Shown: positions 1-8,296 of the stretch, one piece after another
How the letters are laid out: the number at the start of each line of letters is the position of its first letter
Position numbering within the stretch: the stretch's first letter is position 1
Origin: Alistipes timonensis
GTDB lineage: Bacteria > Bacteroidota > Bacteroidia > Bacteroidales > Muribaculaceae
Assembly (NCBI GenBank): GCA_023663385.1
Contig: JAMPHO010000001.1
Coordinates: 19,324 to 71,368 of the forward strand
DNA: 52,045 bases
Reading direction: 5' to 3'
Position numbers and translations under genes: made by a program
The notes under the pieces: generated by a model
Databases searched by the model: none
What the model was told of the DNA's origin: nothing
The model's input: only the letters and a program-made list of their open reading frames with translations

Positions 1-646
1 GGGCCGCGCCCTGGGTGGCGCGCTCGGGCGACGAACCCTCTGTGGCCCAGGGGAGCTGCTCGCTGGCGCGGGTGAGGTCGTCGATTACCTGGTCGTAAAG
101 CTGGTCGTGGCCCATACGGGGGCGGAACGAGGAGTCGTAGCCGGTGGCCGGCTCCGTGGTGAAGGGCACCTCGCCCCAGTACTTAATGAGGTCAAACGTC
201 AGGAACGCGCGGAGGAAGCGGGCCTCACCTTCGAGGCGGCGCAGGTCGGCGTCGGTCTCGAAGTCGGGCATCGCGGAGATACCCTTCACCGCCACGTTGG
301 CGCGGTCGATACCCTGGTACTTCATGCGCCAGAGGTATTCCACCCAGTCGTTGCCCGAGTTGTAGCGGTAGTGGGATATGTCGTTGATTTTGTTGTCGGA
401 CTGTGTGCGCGACGCGAAGTACATATCGTCGGAAGCCGGCATCGCCATCTCGTCCTGGCCGTAATGGTTGTAGTCGGAAATGGAACTCATGATTCCGAGT
501 ATCGCCATATCGGCCTTCTCGGCATCGGCGAAGTAAGTGTCCGTGTCGTAGCCCGAGGAGGGGGTCTCCGTTAGGAGGTCGTTGCAGGAGCTGAACATTG
601 CCCCGGCAAGGAGGAACGAAAGGAATCGGTATGCTTTCTTATTCAT
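1..646 (-). CDS. SusD/RagB-like glycan-binding lipoprotein (C-terminal part outside window)
   Basis: SusD-family proteins are surface lipoproteins that sit as a lid on the SusC channel and capture oligosaccharides. The reading frame opens at the ATG at 646, has a short signal peptide with lipobox F-S-S-C (Cys21), and runs open to the left edge, so 215 residues are visible and the C-terminus is missing. The N-terminal SusD pattern is present (TETPSSGYDTDTYFADAEKA, then a W-x-x-Y-L-W type helix and the 'RFLRAFLTFDLIKYWGEVPF' helix region near residue 150). It starts 21 nt after the SusC stop codon, the usual SusC-SusD coupling. Family assignment is firm; the ligand is inferred only from the neighbouring lyases. 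Confidence 0.9.
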   Translation of the reverse strand, partial: MNKKAYRFLSFLLAGAMFSSCNDLLTETPSSGYDTDTYFADAEKADMAILGIMSSISDYNHYGQDEMAMPASDDMYFASRTQSDNKINDISHYRYNSGNDWVEYLWRMKYQGIDRANVAVKGISAMPDFETDADLRRLEGEARFLRAFLTFDLIKYWGEVPFTTEPATGYDSSFRPRMGHDQLYDQVIDDLTRASEQLPWATEGSSPERATQGAA

Positions 647-667
647 CGTCAGTATGCTAAGGAGAGA

Positions 668-3600
668 TTAGAAGGTGAGGTTGAGACCGAAAAGGAAGGT
701 GCGGCTCAGGGGGTAGGCGCCGAAGTCGACACCCGGTGTCAGCGGCGAGCGCATGGTCGACACCTCGGGGTCGAAGCCGGTGTACTTCGTCCAGGTGTAG
801 AGGTTGTTGCCGGTGAAGTAGAGGCGCGCCTTGGTGAGGCCGAGCTTGCGCATGAAGGCTTTCCGTTCGAGGGTGTAGCCGAAGGTGATGTTCGAGAGCT
901 TGATGTAGGAAGCGTCCTCGACACCCCAGGAGTGAACGTAGTTGTCGCCGTTCTCAAGGTCGTAGTAGGCGGCCACGGTCTTCCCCTCGTTCATAGCGGC
1001 GAGCTGGGCGGGATCGGTCACGATGTTGCCGCTCTTGTCGATGGTCATCCAGCGGTTTGAGCTGTTGACTATGTCGAGTGAGTTGTTGTTCTGCGTGCCT
1101 ACCTTGGCAGCCACGAGCTTGGTCGCGTTGAGCACGTCGTTGCCCCAGCTGAAGGTGAAGAACACGCTCAGGTCGAACCCTTTCCAGGTAAGCGAGTTGT
1201 TGAAACCACCGTAGAGTTTGGGAGCGGCGTGGCCGATCACGGTCTTGTCGCGCTCGTCGATGATGCCGTTGTTGTCGAGGTCCTTGAACTTCCACATACC
1301 GGGCTTCACGAGGTTGGGGTTGGTCTGGTAGGGGACATCCTTCTTGAGGGTGTACTGCTTGGTGCGGGGGTTGTAGTCGAAATCGCTCACCTGGTAGAGG
1401 CCCTCGGTAACGAAGCCGTAGAACTGCCCGACGGGCTTACCCTCCTGGAGCAGGTGGGTGTTCTGGTTGAAGCCGAAGCGTGCCTCGTAGAGCTGGCTGT
1501 CGCCACCCACGAGCGAGGTGATTTTGTTTTCGTTGTGGGTAAGGGTCAGGGTCGAGTTCCACTGGAAGTCGCGGGTAGCGATGTTCACCGAGTTGATGGC
1601 GATGTCGACACCCATGTTGCGGGTGGCGCCGGCGTTGATGAGCATCGTCTGGTAGCCCGACGACATGGGAAGAGTAGCGTTGAGCAGCAGGTTGTTACTG
1701 TTGTTGATGTAGAACTCGGGCGAAATCGTGAGGCGCTGATTGAAGAAACCGAGGTCGATGCCGACGTTGAAAGTCTTGTTTGACTCCCATTTGAGGTCGG
1801 GGTTGGCGATCTGGGTCACGGCGTAGCCCGGACGGGTAGCGTCGCCCACGGCGGTGAGGATGCGCTGCATCAGCGCCAGCGAGTTGTAGGAACCGATTCG
1901 GTTGTTACCCGCCAGACCGTAGCCGGCGCGGATTTTCAGGTCGGAGAAGATGTCGAGGTTCTTGATGAAATCCTCCTCGGCCAGGCGCCACGCGGCGGAA
2001 ACGGCGGGGAAGTAGCCCCACTTGTTGTTCTTGCCGAACTTCGAGGAGCCGTCGGCGCGGAAAGTCGCGGTGAAGATGTACTTCGATTTGTAGTCGTAGT
2101 TGAGTCGGGCGAAGAACGAGAGCAGGTGGTCGTCGTCGTTAAACGAAGAGTTGGCCGACGAGGGGGTGCCGAGACCCATATCGTCGAGGATGAAGTCGTC
2201 GGTGGGGAGGTCCTTCACGCCGGTCTCGACATACTGGGTCCAGCGCTTCACATATTCCTGGCCGAGCTGGAAAGCAATGTGGTGGGTCTTCTTGATACGC
2301 TTGTCGTAGGAGAGCACGTTGGAGGTCGAGAACGAGCCGGCCTCGGTTGTGCGCACGCTGCCGTGGATACCGCTTCGGCGGCCGAGAATCGAGTTGGGGC
2401 CGTAGAAGAGCGAGCGGCGGGTGTTCTGGTAGCGCGTACCGTTGGTGGAGCGGAAAGTCCAGCCGCGGCCGAGCTTGAAGGTGAGGGTAGCGACAGCCTG
2501 GATGGTGCGCACCTTGCGGTCGTCCTTTTCGGAAGCGGCGGCGAGCACGGGGTTCACCAGCGTGTTGCCGGAGTCGTCCTGGAGGATGGGGTCGTCGTAG
2601 TAGAGAAGCTCGGAGTCCTTGCCGCGGATACCGATGGTCGGGCGGTAGGCCAGAATCTGCGCGAGCTTGTTGAAGCGGGCGTCAACGTTGGAGCCGCCGG
2701 AGTTGGTGCCGTTACCGGCCACGCCGGCGCCAGTGATCGACTGAACGTCGTAGCTTACGCGTCCGTTGATGCTCAGTCGCTTGCTCACTTCCGAGCGGAT
2801 GTTGGCGGCAATCGAGTGCTTGTCGGACCCGGAGTGGATCATGGCGCCCTCGTCGTTATAGTAGCCGTACGACATATAGTAGTTCAGCTTCTTGTTGCCG
2901 CCGCTCACGGTGAGGCGGTAGCTCTGCGCCAGCGTGGTGCGCCCCATGGTGCGGTCGAGCCAGTCGATACCGGGGCGGTTGCCGTAGTTGGCGTGGATGT
3001 CGGCGAAGCCGCCGTAGCGCGACTGCCAGCTGTTCATGCCACCCTCCTCGGGAGTGCTCGAAGTGAGGCGTCCGATGGTGCGCTCGTAGTCGGCGAGCAC
3101 GAACTCCTCGGTGGAGAGCATTTTGAGGCGGTTGGCGAGCTTGCGCCAGCCCACATAGGCGTCGAAAGTGACGGTGGCCTTGCCATCGTTGTCGGCGCCG
3201 CTCTTGGTTGTGATGAGCACTACGCCGTTGGCGCCGCGGGCACCATAGATAGCTGTTGCCGAGGCATCCTTAAGCACGTCGATGCTCTCGATGTCGTTGG
3301 GGTTGATGTTGCTCATACCATCCTCGTTGGGCACGCCGTCGATGATGTAGAGCGGAGAGTTGTCCTGGGTGATCGAGATACCGCCGCGTACGCGCACCGA
3401 GGGGGTGGCGCCGGGCTGGCCGTCGGTCTGCACGATCTGCACACCCGACATACGGCCGGCGAGGGCCTGGGTGGCGTCGCCGCCGGGGGTCTTCATCATC
3501 TCGGCACCCTTCACAGAGGAAACGGAGCCGGTGAGGTCCTTACGCTTCACGGTGGCGTAGCCGATCACGACAACCTCGTCGAGGGCCTGCATCGCGGGTT

Positions 3601-3919
3601 TGAGCACGACGTCGATTTTATTGCGGCCGTTCACGGCCTCCTCCTTCGGCTCGCAGCCGAGGTAGGTGAACAGGAGCACCGCCTTGCGGGGCTTGTCGAC
3701 CTGGATGGTGTACACGCCGTTGACGTCGGTGACAACCTTGGTCTTGGTGCCTTTCACCTCGACCACGCCGCCGATAACCTCAAGCCCTTCGTTGTCGAGA
3801 ACGGTGCCGGTCACCGTCAGCGGCGCCGCCAAGGCCGAGGGGGCGCACATCAGCAGGGCCAGGGCCGCCATGAGGGCGACCATAACCTTGCGCGATGCTA
3901 CAGATATTATTTTTTCCAT
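668..3919 (-). CDS. SusC/RagA-family TonB-dependent outer-membrane transporter
   Basis: This is a 1083-residue importer for oligosaccharides across the outer membrane, driven by TonB. It has a signal peptide (about 1-31), a carboxypeptidase-regulatory-like N-terminal domain (about 34-112), and a plug with the SusC signatures SPLYIIDGVP and DVLKDASATAIYGARGANGV (about 190-235). A long beta-barrel follows, ending in the aromatic pattern L-x-L-x-F. Length and order fit the SusC family; no anti-sigma-factor-interacting STN domain is seen, which fits control by the HTCS rather than by an ECF sigma factor. It lies 32 nt after the lipoprotein lyase and 21 nt before SusD, so the three are probably one transcript. 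The substrate is inferred to be lyase-generated uronic-acid oligosaccharides. Confidence 0.95.
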   Translation of the reverse strand: MEKIISVASRKVMVALMAALALLMCAPSALAAPLTVTGTVLDNEGLEVIGGVVEVKGTKTKVVTDVNGVYTIQVDKPRKAVLLFTYLGCEPKEEAVNGRNKIDVVLKPAMQALDEVVVIGYATVKRKDLTGSVSSVKGAEMMKTPGGDATQALAGRMSGVQIVQTDGQPGATPSVRVRGGISITQDNSPLYIIDGVPNEDGMSNINPNDIESIDVLKDASATAIYGARGANGVVLITTKSGADNDGKATVTFDAYVGWRKLANRLKMLSTEEFVLADYERTIGRLTSSTPEEGGMNSWQSRYGGFADIHANYGNRPGIDWLDRTMGRTTLAQSYRLTVSGGNKKLNYYMSYGYYNDEGAMIHSGSDKHSIAANIRSEVSKRLSINGRVSYDVQSITGAGVAGNGTNSGGSNVDARFNKLAQILAYRPTIGIRGKDSELLYYDDPILQDDSGNTLVNPVLAAASEKDDRKVRTIQAVATLTFKLGRGWTFRSTNGTRYQNTRRSLFYGPNSILGRRSGIHGSVRTTEAGSFSTSNVLSYDKRIKKTHHIAFQLGQEYVKRWTQYVETGVKDLPTDDFILDDMGLGTPSSANSSFNDDDHLLSFFARLNYDYKSKYIFTATFRADGSSKFGKNNKWGYFPAVSAAWRLAEEDFIKNLDIFSDLKIRAGYGLAGNNRIGSYNSLALMQRILTAVGDATRPGYAVTQIANPDLKWESNKTFNVGIDLGFFNQRLTISPEFYINNSNNLLLNATLPMSSGYQTMLINAGATRNMGVDIAINSVNIATRDFQWNSTLTLTHNENKITSLVGGDSQLYEARFGFNQNTHLLQEGKPVGQFYGFVTEGLYQVSDFDYNPRTKQYTLKKDVPYQTNPNLVKPGMWKFKDLDNNGIIDERDKTVIGHAAPKLYGGFNNSLTWKGFDLSVFFTFSWGNDVLNATKLVAAKVGTQNNNSLDIVNSSNRWMTIDKSGNIVTDPAQLAAMNEGKTVAAYYDLENGDNYVHSWGVEDASYIKLSNITFGYTLERKAFMRKLGLTKARLYFTGNNLYTWTKYTGFDPEVSTMRSPLTPGVDFGAYPLSRTFLFGLNLTF

Positions 3920-3951
3920 TTTGCTGATTGGTCAATGATTGGGTGGATGTG

Positions 3952-6498
3952 TTATCGTATGGAGCGGGAACCCATCTGGGCCTCGTCGACAAGTTCGAGG
4001 GTCTTACCGTCGACGATGAGGGTCGAGTTGGTGTAGCCGCGGCGGTATGAGGCTCCGGCGAGGGTGGTAACCTCGGCCGAGGTTCCGGCGTCGAGCAGGG
4101 CCCCGGTGCGGGTGTTCTCGATTTTGAGCGCCGCGGGAGCCGCGGGGTCAAGGGTGGCGGTCACGCGCCAGTCGTCGATCACATAGCTGTCGCCGTCGCG
4201 CTTGACCTGCGAGAACTCGTCGGCGATGTTCGAGGGCTGGATGATGGCCAGCACCCTCACTGCGGGAGCGTTCTCAACCTTGGCGGTGAAGTGCCACTGG
4301 TCGGGGTAGGAAGCGCCCTGGGTGGCGGGGGGCACGAGGAACTTCGAGGTCTGCGTCATATCGGCCTTCGAGGAGGTCATGAGCGTCACGCGGCAATGGT
4401 TGCGGTCGGTTTTGTTCTCGGTGGTGAGAATGCCGTTCTCGGCGTCGATGTCGAACTGTACCGGGCTGTGGAGGAGCCATTCCCAGCGGGCGGCCTCGGA
4501 AGCCTCAAGCTCGTCGTAAATCACGGCGATACCGGGTTTGAGCATCACCAGGTGGCGGTAGTAGCGGGTCAGCGGAGTCGGGCCGAAGCCGTTCTCGGGG
4601 GTCTGCTCCACACCGGCGTTCTTGAAGTTGGTGAGCCACATCTCGTCGTCGGTGAAGCCGCAGTAGGCGTTCGAGGCGTCGCCGAGGGCGTATGCGATCG
4701 AGCTGCCCGATCCGGCGCGGAGTATGCGCCCGTATGCCTTGGTGGTGTAAGGCTGGCCGATGCCGTTAACCAGGATGGTGTTATGGCCGCGGCTGTGGCG
4801 GTACCACATAAGGTTGTGGGCGTCGCTGAAGCTCTGGTAGTAGCCCGAGGAGCAGAAAATCGTCTTGCCGCCGTAGACCATATTGAAGGCGTTCTGGCTC
4901 GAAGTGGTGTGCGAGCCGGAGCCGTACTGGCTGGAGCGGAACCCGAGGGCGAGGTCGTCGGCGGTCTCGGTGAGCGACGAGTGGATCGACACCTCGCCGG
5001 CATCCTTGTACCAGGTGAGCAGGGGCACATCGTCGGGGAGCGCGGCTCGGTAGGTATCCTCGTTGCACATACGGTATACGCGCATCTCCCAGTCGTCACG
5101 CACCAGGTCGGGGCGGCTGGTGGCGTACCACGAAGCGTAGCCGTCGCCCACCTCGCGGGCCAGGAAGTCAGCGAACGCGGCCATCTGGCGGTTGGGTTCG
5201 GGGTTCTTCTCGTGGCCGTCGCCGAAGCCGGTGTTGGCGCCGACGGGGGGCATATTGAAGGCCAGGGCCTGCCCGGCGTTCTGATACCAGGGGTGGCGGG
5301 TGAAGTCGGTACGGGTGATGTAGCTGAGCATCATCGCCATATAGGCCAGGGTCTTGGAGTTGGTGGTGAAGTAGCCGGTGCCGTTGTGCCACACACCGTC
5401 GCGGTTGAAGCCGGAGGCCGGGGCGCGGGCGGTCCAGAGCTCGTAGAGGTATTCGAGCAGGGTAAGAGCGTCGGGGTACTCGGCGCGGTCGTAGAGCGTC
5501 AGGGCCGAGAAGAACATCAGGCGGTAGTTGATCTGCCAGAAGTGGTTGTCGAAGATATGGTTCTCCTCATAACCGCGGCTGTTGCGGTAGAAGCGGCGGC
5601 ACTGGTCGGAAACAAACTTCTCGGCTGCCTGGCGGAGCGAGGGGTCAAGACGGTCGGCCAGGAGGTCGTAAACCGCGGCGTGGGCGTAGGTCACGGTGGA
5701 GGTAATGAAGTTGTCGCTGTAGAGCACCGACGTCGAGCAGGGGTTGGCGATCATAGCCTCCAGGAGCGACACGAGCTTCTGGGCATACTGCTCGTCGCGG
5801 GTGAGCAGATAAGCCTGGTAGAGGTACTCGACATTCTGGTAGAGCTTGTCGTGGGAGGCGTAGAGCCCCTTGAGCTCGGTCGCGTAGTCGACTTTGAGAG
5901 CGGTGCCCGCGCGCTGAATGAGCGACTTGTACTCGGGGTGCTCGGGAGCCTTCTGCCGGGCGGTTGCCAGCTTGGCGTCGAGGAAGCAGTAGAGGCGCGG
6001 CGAGAACTGGGGCGCCATCTGGAGGAAGGTTTCCCACGCTGGGGTCACGAACACGGGCTCGCTACCCTTGATTTCGAACGAGTAAGTGTCGCTCCAGGGC
6101 TGTACCTCGCCCGAGGAGCTCACGTTGCGGAAACGCCAGTACCAGGTGCCCTGTTCGAGCTGGCGGTGGGGGTTCCACATATTCCAGTTCACCGGCTGCG
6201 AAACCTCGGTTGCCCCCTCCGCGAAATCCGCGGAGGTCGAGAGGGCGAACTGGAGGTAGGTGTGGGTCTTCATCTTCTGCGGCACAATCAGGGGGGCCGG
6301 GTTGATGTAGAGCTCGTTGGTCGAACGGGGATAGGGAACGGTGCGCATCTTCTCGTGATACTCCGAGGGGGAGTCGAGAACCGGCGACTCAAGCACTTCG
6401 CCGTCGGGGTCGGGCACGACCAGCGGGGCGTCGTCGGTCGAGCACCCGGCGAGAAGGAGCGCCGCGGACGCTATCGTCAGGAATTTTTTCATCATCAT
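3952..6498 (-). CDS. heparinase II/III-family polysaccharide lyase, lipoprotein (DUF4962-type N-terminus)
   Basis: An 848-residue predicted polysaccharide lyase cleaving uronic-acid polymers by beta-elimination. The lipobox L-A-G-C (Cys19) predicts an outer-membrane lipoprotein, possibly surface exposed. An N-terminal beta domain (about 45-150) precedes an alpha/alpha-toroid with ENHIFDNHFW near 310 and NRDGVWHNGTGYF near 365. The C-terminal beta-sandwich carries the family pattern SHTTSSQNAF near 529 and RHSRGHNTILVNG near 568. Asn/His and Tyr residues in these motifs are the usual catalytic set in heparinase II-type lyases; the exact residues are inferred. Three consecutive ATGs make the start uncertain by two codons. 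It shares all motifs with the second lyase at 11731-14343 but is clearly divergent. The PL family number and substrate cannot be fixed by eye. Confidence 0.88.
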   Translation of the reverse strand: MMMKKFLTIASAALLLAGCSTDDAPLVVPDPDGEVLESPVLDSPSEYHEKMRTVPYPRSTNELYINPAPLIVPQKMKTHTYLQFALSTSADFAEGATEVSQPVNWNMWNPHRQLEQGTWYWRFRNVSSSGEVQPWSDTYSFEIKGSEPVFVTPAWETFLQMAPQFSPRLYCFLDAKLATARQKAPEHPEYKSLIQRAGTALKVDYATELKGLYASHDKLYQNVEYLYQAYLLTRDEQYAQKLVSLLEAMIANPCSTSVLYSDNFITSTVTYAHAAVYDLLADRLDPSLRQAAEKFVSDQCRRFYRNSRGYEENHIFDNHFWQINYRLMFFSALTLYDRAEYPDALTLLEYLYELWTARAPASGFNRDGVWHNGTGYFTTNSKTLAYMAMMLSYITRTDFTRHPWYQNAGQALAFNMPPVGANTGFGDGHEKNPEPNRQMAAFADFLAREVGDGYASWYATSRPDLVRDDWEMRVYRMCNEDTYRAALPDDVPLLTWYKDAGEVSIHSSLTETADDLALGFRSSQYGSGSHTTSSQNAFNMVYGGKTIFCSSGYYQSFSDAHNLMWYRHSRGHNTILVNGIGQPYTTKAYGRILRAGSGSSIAYALGDASNAYCGFTDDEMWLTNFKNAGVEQTPENGFGPTPLTRYYRHLVMLKPGIAVIYDELEASEAARWEWLLHSPVQFDIDAENGILTTENKTDRNHCRVTLMTSSKADMTQTSKFLVPPATQGASYPDQWHFTAKVENAPAVRVLAIIQPSNIADEFSQVKRDGDSYVIDDWRVTATLDPAAPAALKIENTRTGALLDAGTSAEVTTLAGASYRRGYTNSTLIVDGKTLELVDEAQMGSRSIR

Positions 6499-6523
6499 AG
6501 TTCGGTATCGGGGAGAGAGTGGA

Positions 6524-8125
6524 TTATTCGAAGATGGTGATCATCGGGCGGCCGAGCACGCTCTGGGTCTTGGTCTTGACATCGATCTGCGAGAACTTGA
6601 CGGTACCGTTTGTGCCATTCTCGGTAGCGGTGAGGCTGGTGCCCTGGATATTGCCGTTGGAATTGACGGAGCAGGTGGCGTACATACAGTTGGCAAACGG
6701 GTCGCGGTCGAAGATGGTGTTGAGCGGGAAGAGGGCGCGGAACTCGCGGGAGCCGGTGGGCGACCCGGCGATAACCTCGTTGCGGAGATTGGTGGTAACC
6801 ATGAGCATGCTCATCCATTCCTCCATCTGGGCGCGTGCGGGGAGGTACCAGTCGGTAGTGTTGGCTCCGGCCTCCATGGCGTGCTCCGAGGTCCAGGCGT
6901 TCCAGGCGGTGGTGAAGGCCGATTCGCCAAGCCCCTCAAGGATGGTGGCGCTGTTCTGCATGCCGTTCACGAGGGTTTCGGCGGGAGTGAACCCGGCGGG
7001 GATGGTCGCGGCGTTGAGCTGGGCGCGGGCCTTGGCAACATTCTCGATAGCCACGGCGTATGCCTTGATGGTCTTTCCGGCATATTTTTCGGGGTAGAGG
7101 CCGATGTTGTCGCCCGACATGGCACCCATATAGAACACGATGCCTACAGCCGAGAAGGGATCGAGAGTCGCGCGACCCTTGGCGTTGACGTAGGAGCCGA
7201 GCACCATCTCGACGTTGCGGTCGGGGTCGTTGACGAACTCGTTGTCGATCGAAACCTCAACGTTGAGGTCCTGGGTCTCGGCGCGGGAGATTTCAGCCTT
7301 GGCGTTGACCGTGTAGTTGGCGTCGAGGGGTATGGTGTTCTTTACGATGGTCATTTTCTGGTCGCCGCGGCCGCTCACCTGCAGGGTGATGGGCTTGTCG
7401 AGCTTCGCCATGTTGGCGGGGGCGAAAATCATATTGGAGAACCAGGGGTCCTGCGAGGGGTCAAACGAGTTGTTGGTGTAGGTAACGGCGGTGAAAGCCT
7501 CCTTGTCGCAGGTGCCGTCGATCACGTTATACCCGGCGGGGGCGTTGTAGCTCACCTTGATGAGCTTGGCGCCGTCGGCCATCTCGGGATTCTTCGGGGT
7601 GAAGTTGAGTTTGATCATGGGGCGCTTGAGAGTGACGGTGGCTCCGTTTTCGAGCTTCGTGAGCACACCGGCGAAAGCGTCCATTGCCGCCATACGGTCG
7701 GCGTCGGCGAGATTGAAAGCGGTCTCGCTGTATGTGATGTTCGACAGGTCGTCGCTATTGTAGATTCGGGGGGTGGTGAGGGGGTCGTCGGGGGTGTATT
7801 CGGCCCAGAAAGCGGCCTTGGTTGCCCCGTTGGCAATATCTTTCGCGTGGAGCACGAACTCCGCGGTGCCGGATGAGGCGTTCATCACCTCGCGGGAGCC
7901 GACAGCCACACCGTCGTCGGCGAAGAGCTGCATGACGCACTTAAGGGTGTATCCGGGGATGGCCTCGACACCGGCGCGGCTGCCGGCCTCGGCCCCCTGG
8001 GTAGCCACGCGCACCACGATGTCGCCTTTAGGCGCGCCGGCGGGGGTAATATCTTCGGTGTTGGAGCAGGAGCCCATGGCGAGCACTGCCGCCGCACCGA
8101 GTAAGAGGTTCTGTATCTTGTTCAT
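6524..8125 (-). CDS. fimbrillin-like lipoprotein, copy 2
   Basis: A 533-residue lipoprotein. I start it at the ATG at 8125, which gives a clean signal peptide with lipobox M-G-S-C; a start four codons upstream (8137) is also possible. The N-terminal two thirds follow the Bacteroidales fimbrillin (FimA/Mfa-like) layout: lipobox, low-complexity linker, LKCVMQLFADDG strand, KAAFWAEY, and RPMIKLNFTP. The last third has the DWYLPARAQMEEW motif seen in C-type-lectin-like/DUF1566-type tails, and ends SVLGRPMITIFE. It is a tandem paralogue of the gene at 8297. It sits 25 nt before the lipoprotein lyase and so probably heads the fimbrillin-lyase-SusC-SusD unit. A pilus subunit or a surface glycan-binding protein are both possible. 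Confidence 0.8.
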   Translation of the reverse strand: MNKIQNLLLGAAAVLAMGSCSNTEDITPAGAPKGDIVVRVATQGAEAGSRAGVEAIPGYTLKCVMQLFADDGVAVGSREVMNASSGTAEFVLHAKDIANGATKAAFWAEYTPDDPLTTPRIYNSDDLSNITYSETAFNLADADRMAAMDAFAGVLTKLENGATVTLKRPMIKLNFTPKNPEMADGAKLIKVSYNAPAGYNVIDGTCDKEAFTAVTYTNNSFDPSQDPWFSNMIFAPANMAKLDKPITLQVSGRGDQKMTIVKNTIPLDANYTVNAKAEISRAETQDLNVEVSIDNEFVNDPDRNVEMVLGSYVNAKGRATLDPFSAVGIVFYMGAMSGDNIGLYPEKYAGKTIKAYAVAIENVAKARAQLNAATIPAGFTPAETLVNGMQNSATILEGLGESAFTTAWNAWTSEHAMEAGANTTDWYLPARAQMEEWMSMLMVTTNLRNEVIAGSPTGSREFRALFPLNTIFDRDPFANCMYATCSVNSNGNIQGTSLTATENGTNGTVKFSQIDVKTKTQSVLGRPMITIFE

Positions 8126-8206
8126 TGACAGTATCATCTTTAAAGTTATCGCTCGAATAAAAATCCTTGTCGCCGACGAGCCGCGGCCTTTGATTGAAAA
8201 AATACT

Positions 8207-8239
8207 CCGGGAGCCGGGGGGAGCCCCTCCGGCTCCCGG
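8207..8239 (-). terminator. intrinsic terminator between the two fimbrillin genes
   Basis: An 11-bp perfect GC-rich stem (8207-8217 with 8229-8239), extendable inward by about four pairs, is followed on the minus strand by a T-rich tract (A-run at 8197-8202 on the plus strand). It lies downstream of fimbrillin copy 1, so transcription should stop or be attenuated before copy 2. Confidence 0.8.
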
Positions 8240-8246
8240 GTATTTC

Positions 8247-8264
8247 GCTGAAAGCGCTTTCAGC
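8247..8264. promoter_or_regulatory. perfect 18-nt palindrome, LacI/cre-operator-like
   Basis: GCTGAAAGCGCTTTCAGC is a perfect palindrome in the 171-nt gap between the two fimbrillin genes. The core TGAAAGCGCTTTCA has the shape of a LacI/GalR-family operator. It could instead be a small mRNA hairpin just after the copy 1 stop codon. No LacI-family gene is in the window. Confidence 0.45.
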
Positions 8265-8296
8265 TTCCTACTTAATCGTAATTATACGTTATGGGA

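Noticed and set aside
2126..4036. A 636-codon open frame on the plus strand, antisense to susC
   Set aside because: Its protein is a V/G/H/A-rich artefact of GC-rich codons on the other strand, with no domain; susC is unmistakable.
4291..6540. A 749-codon open frame antisense to the lipoprotein lyase
   Set aside because: Same composition artefact; the minus-strand frame has full lyase motifs and a lipobox.
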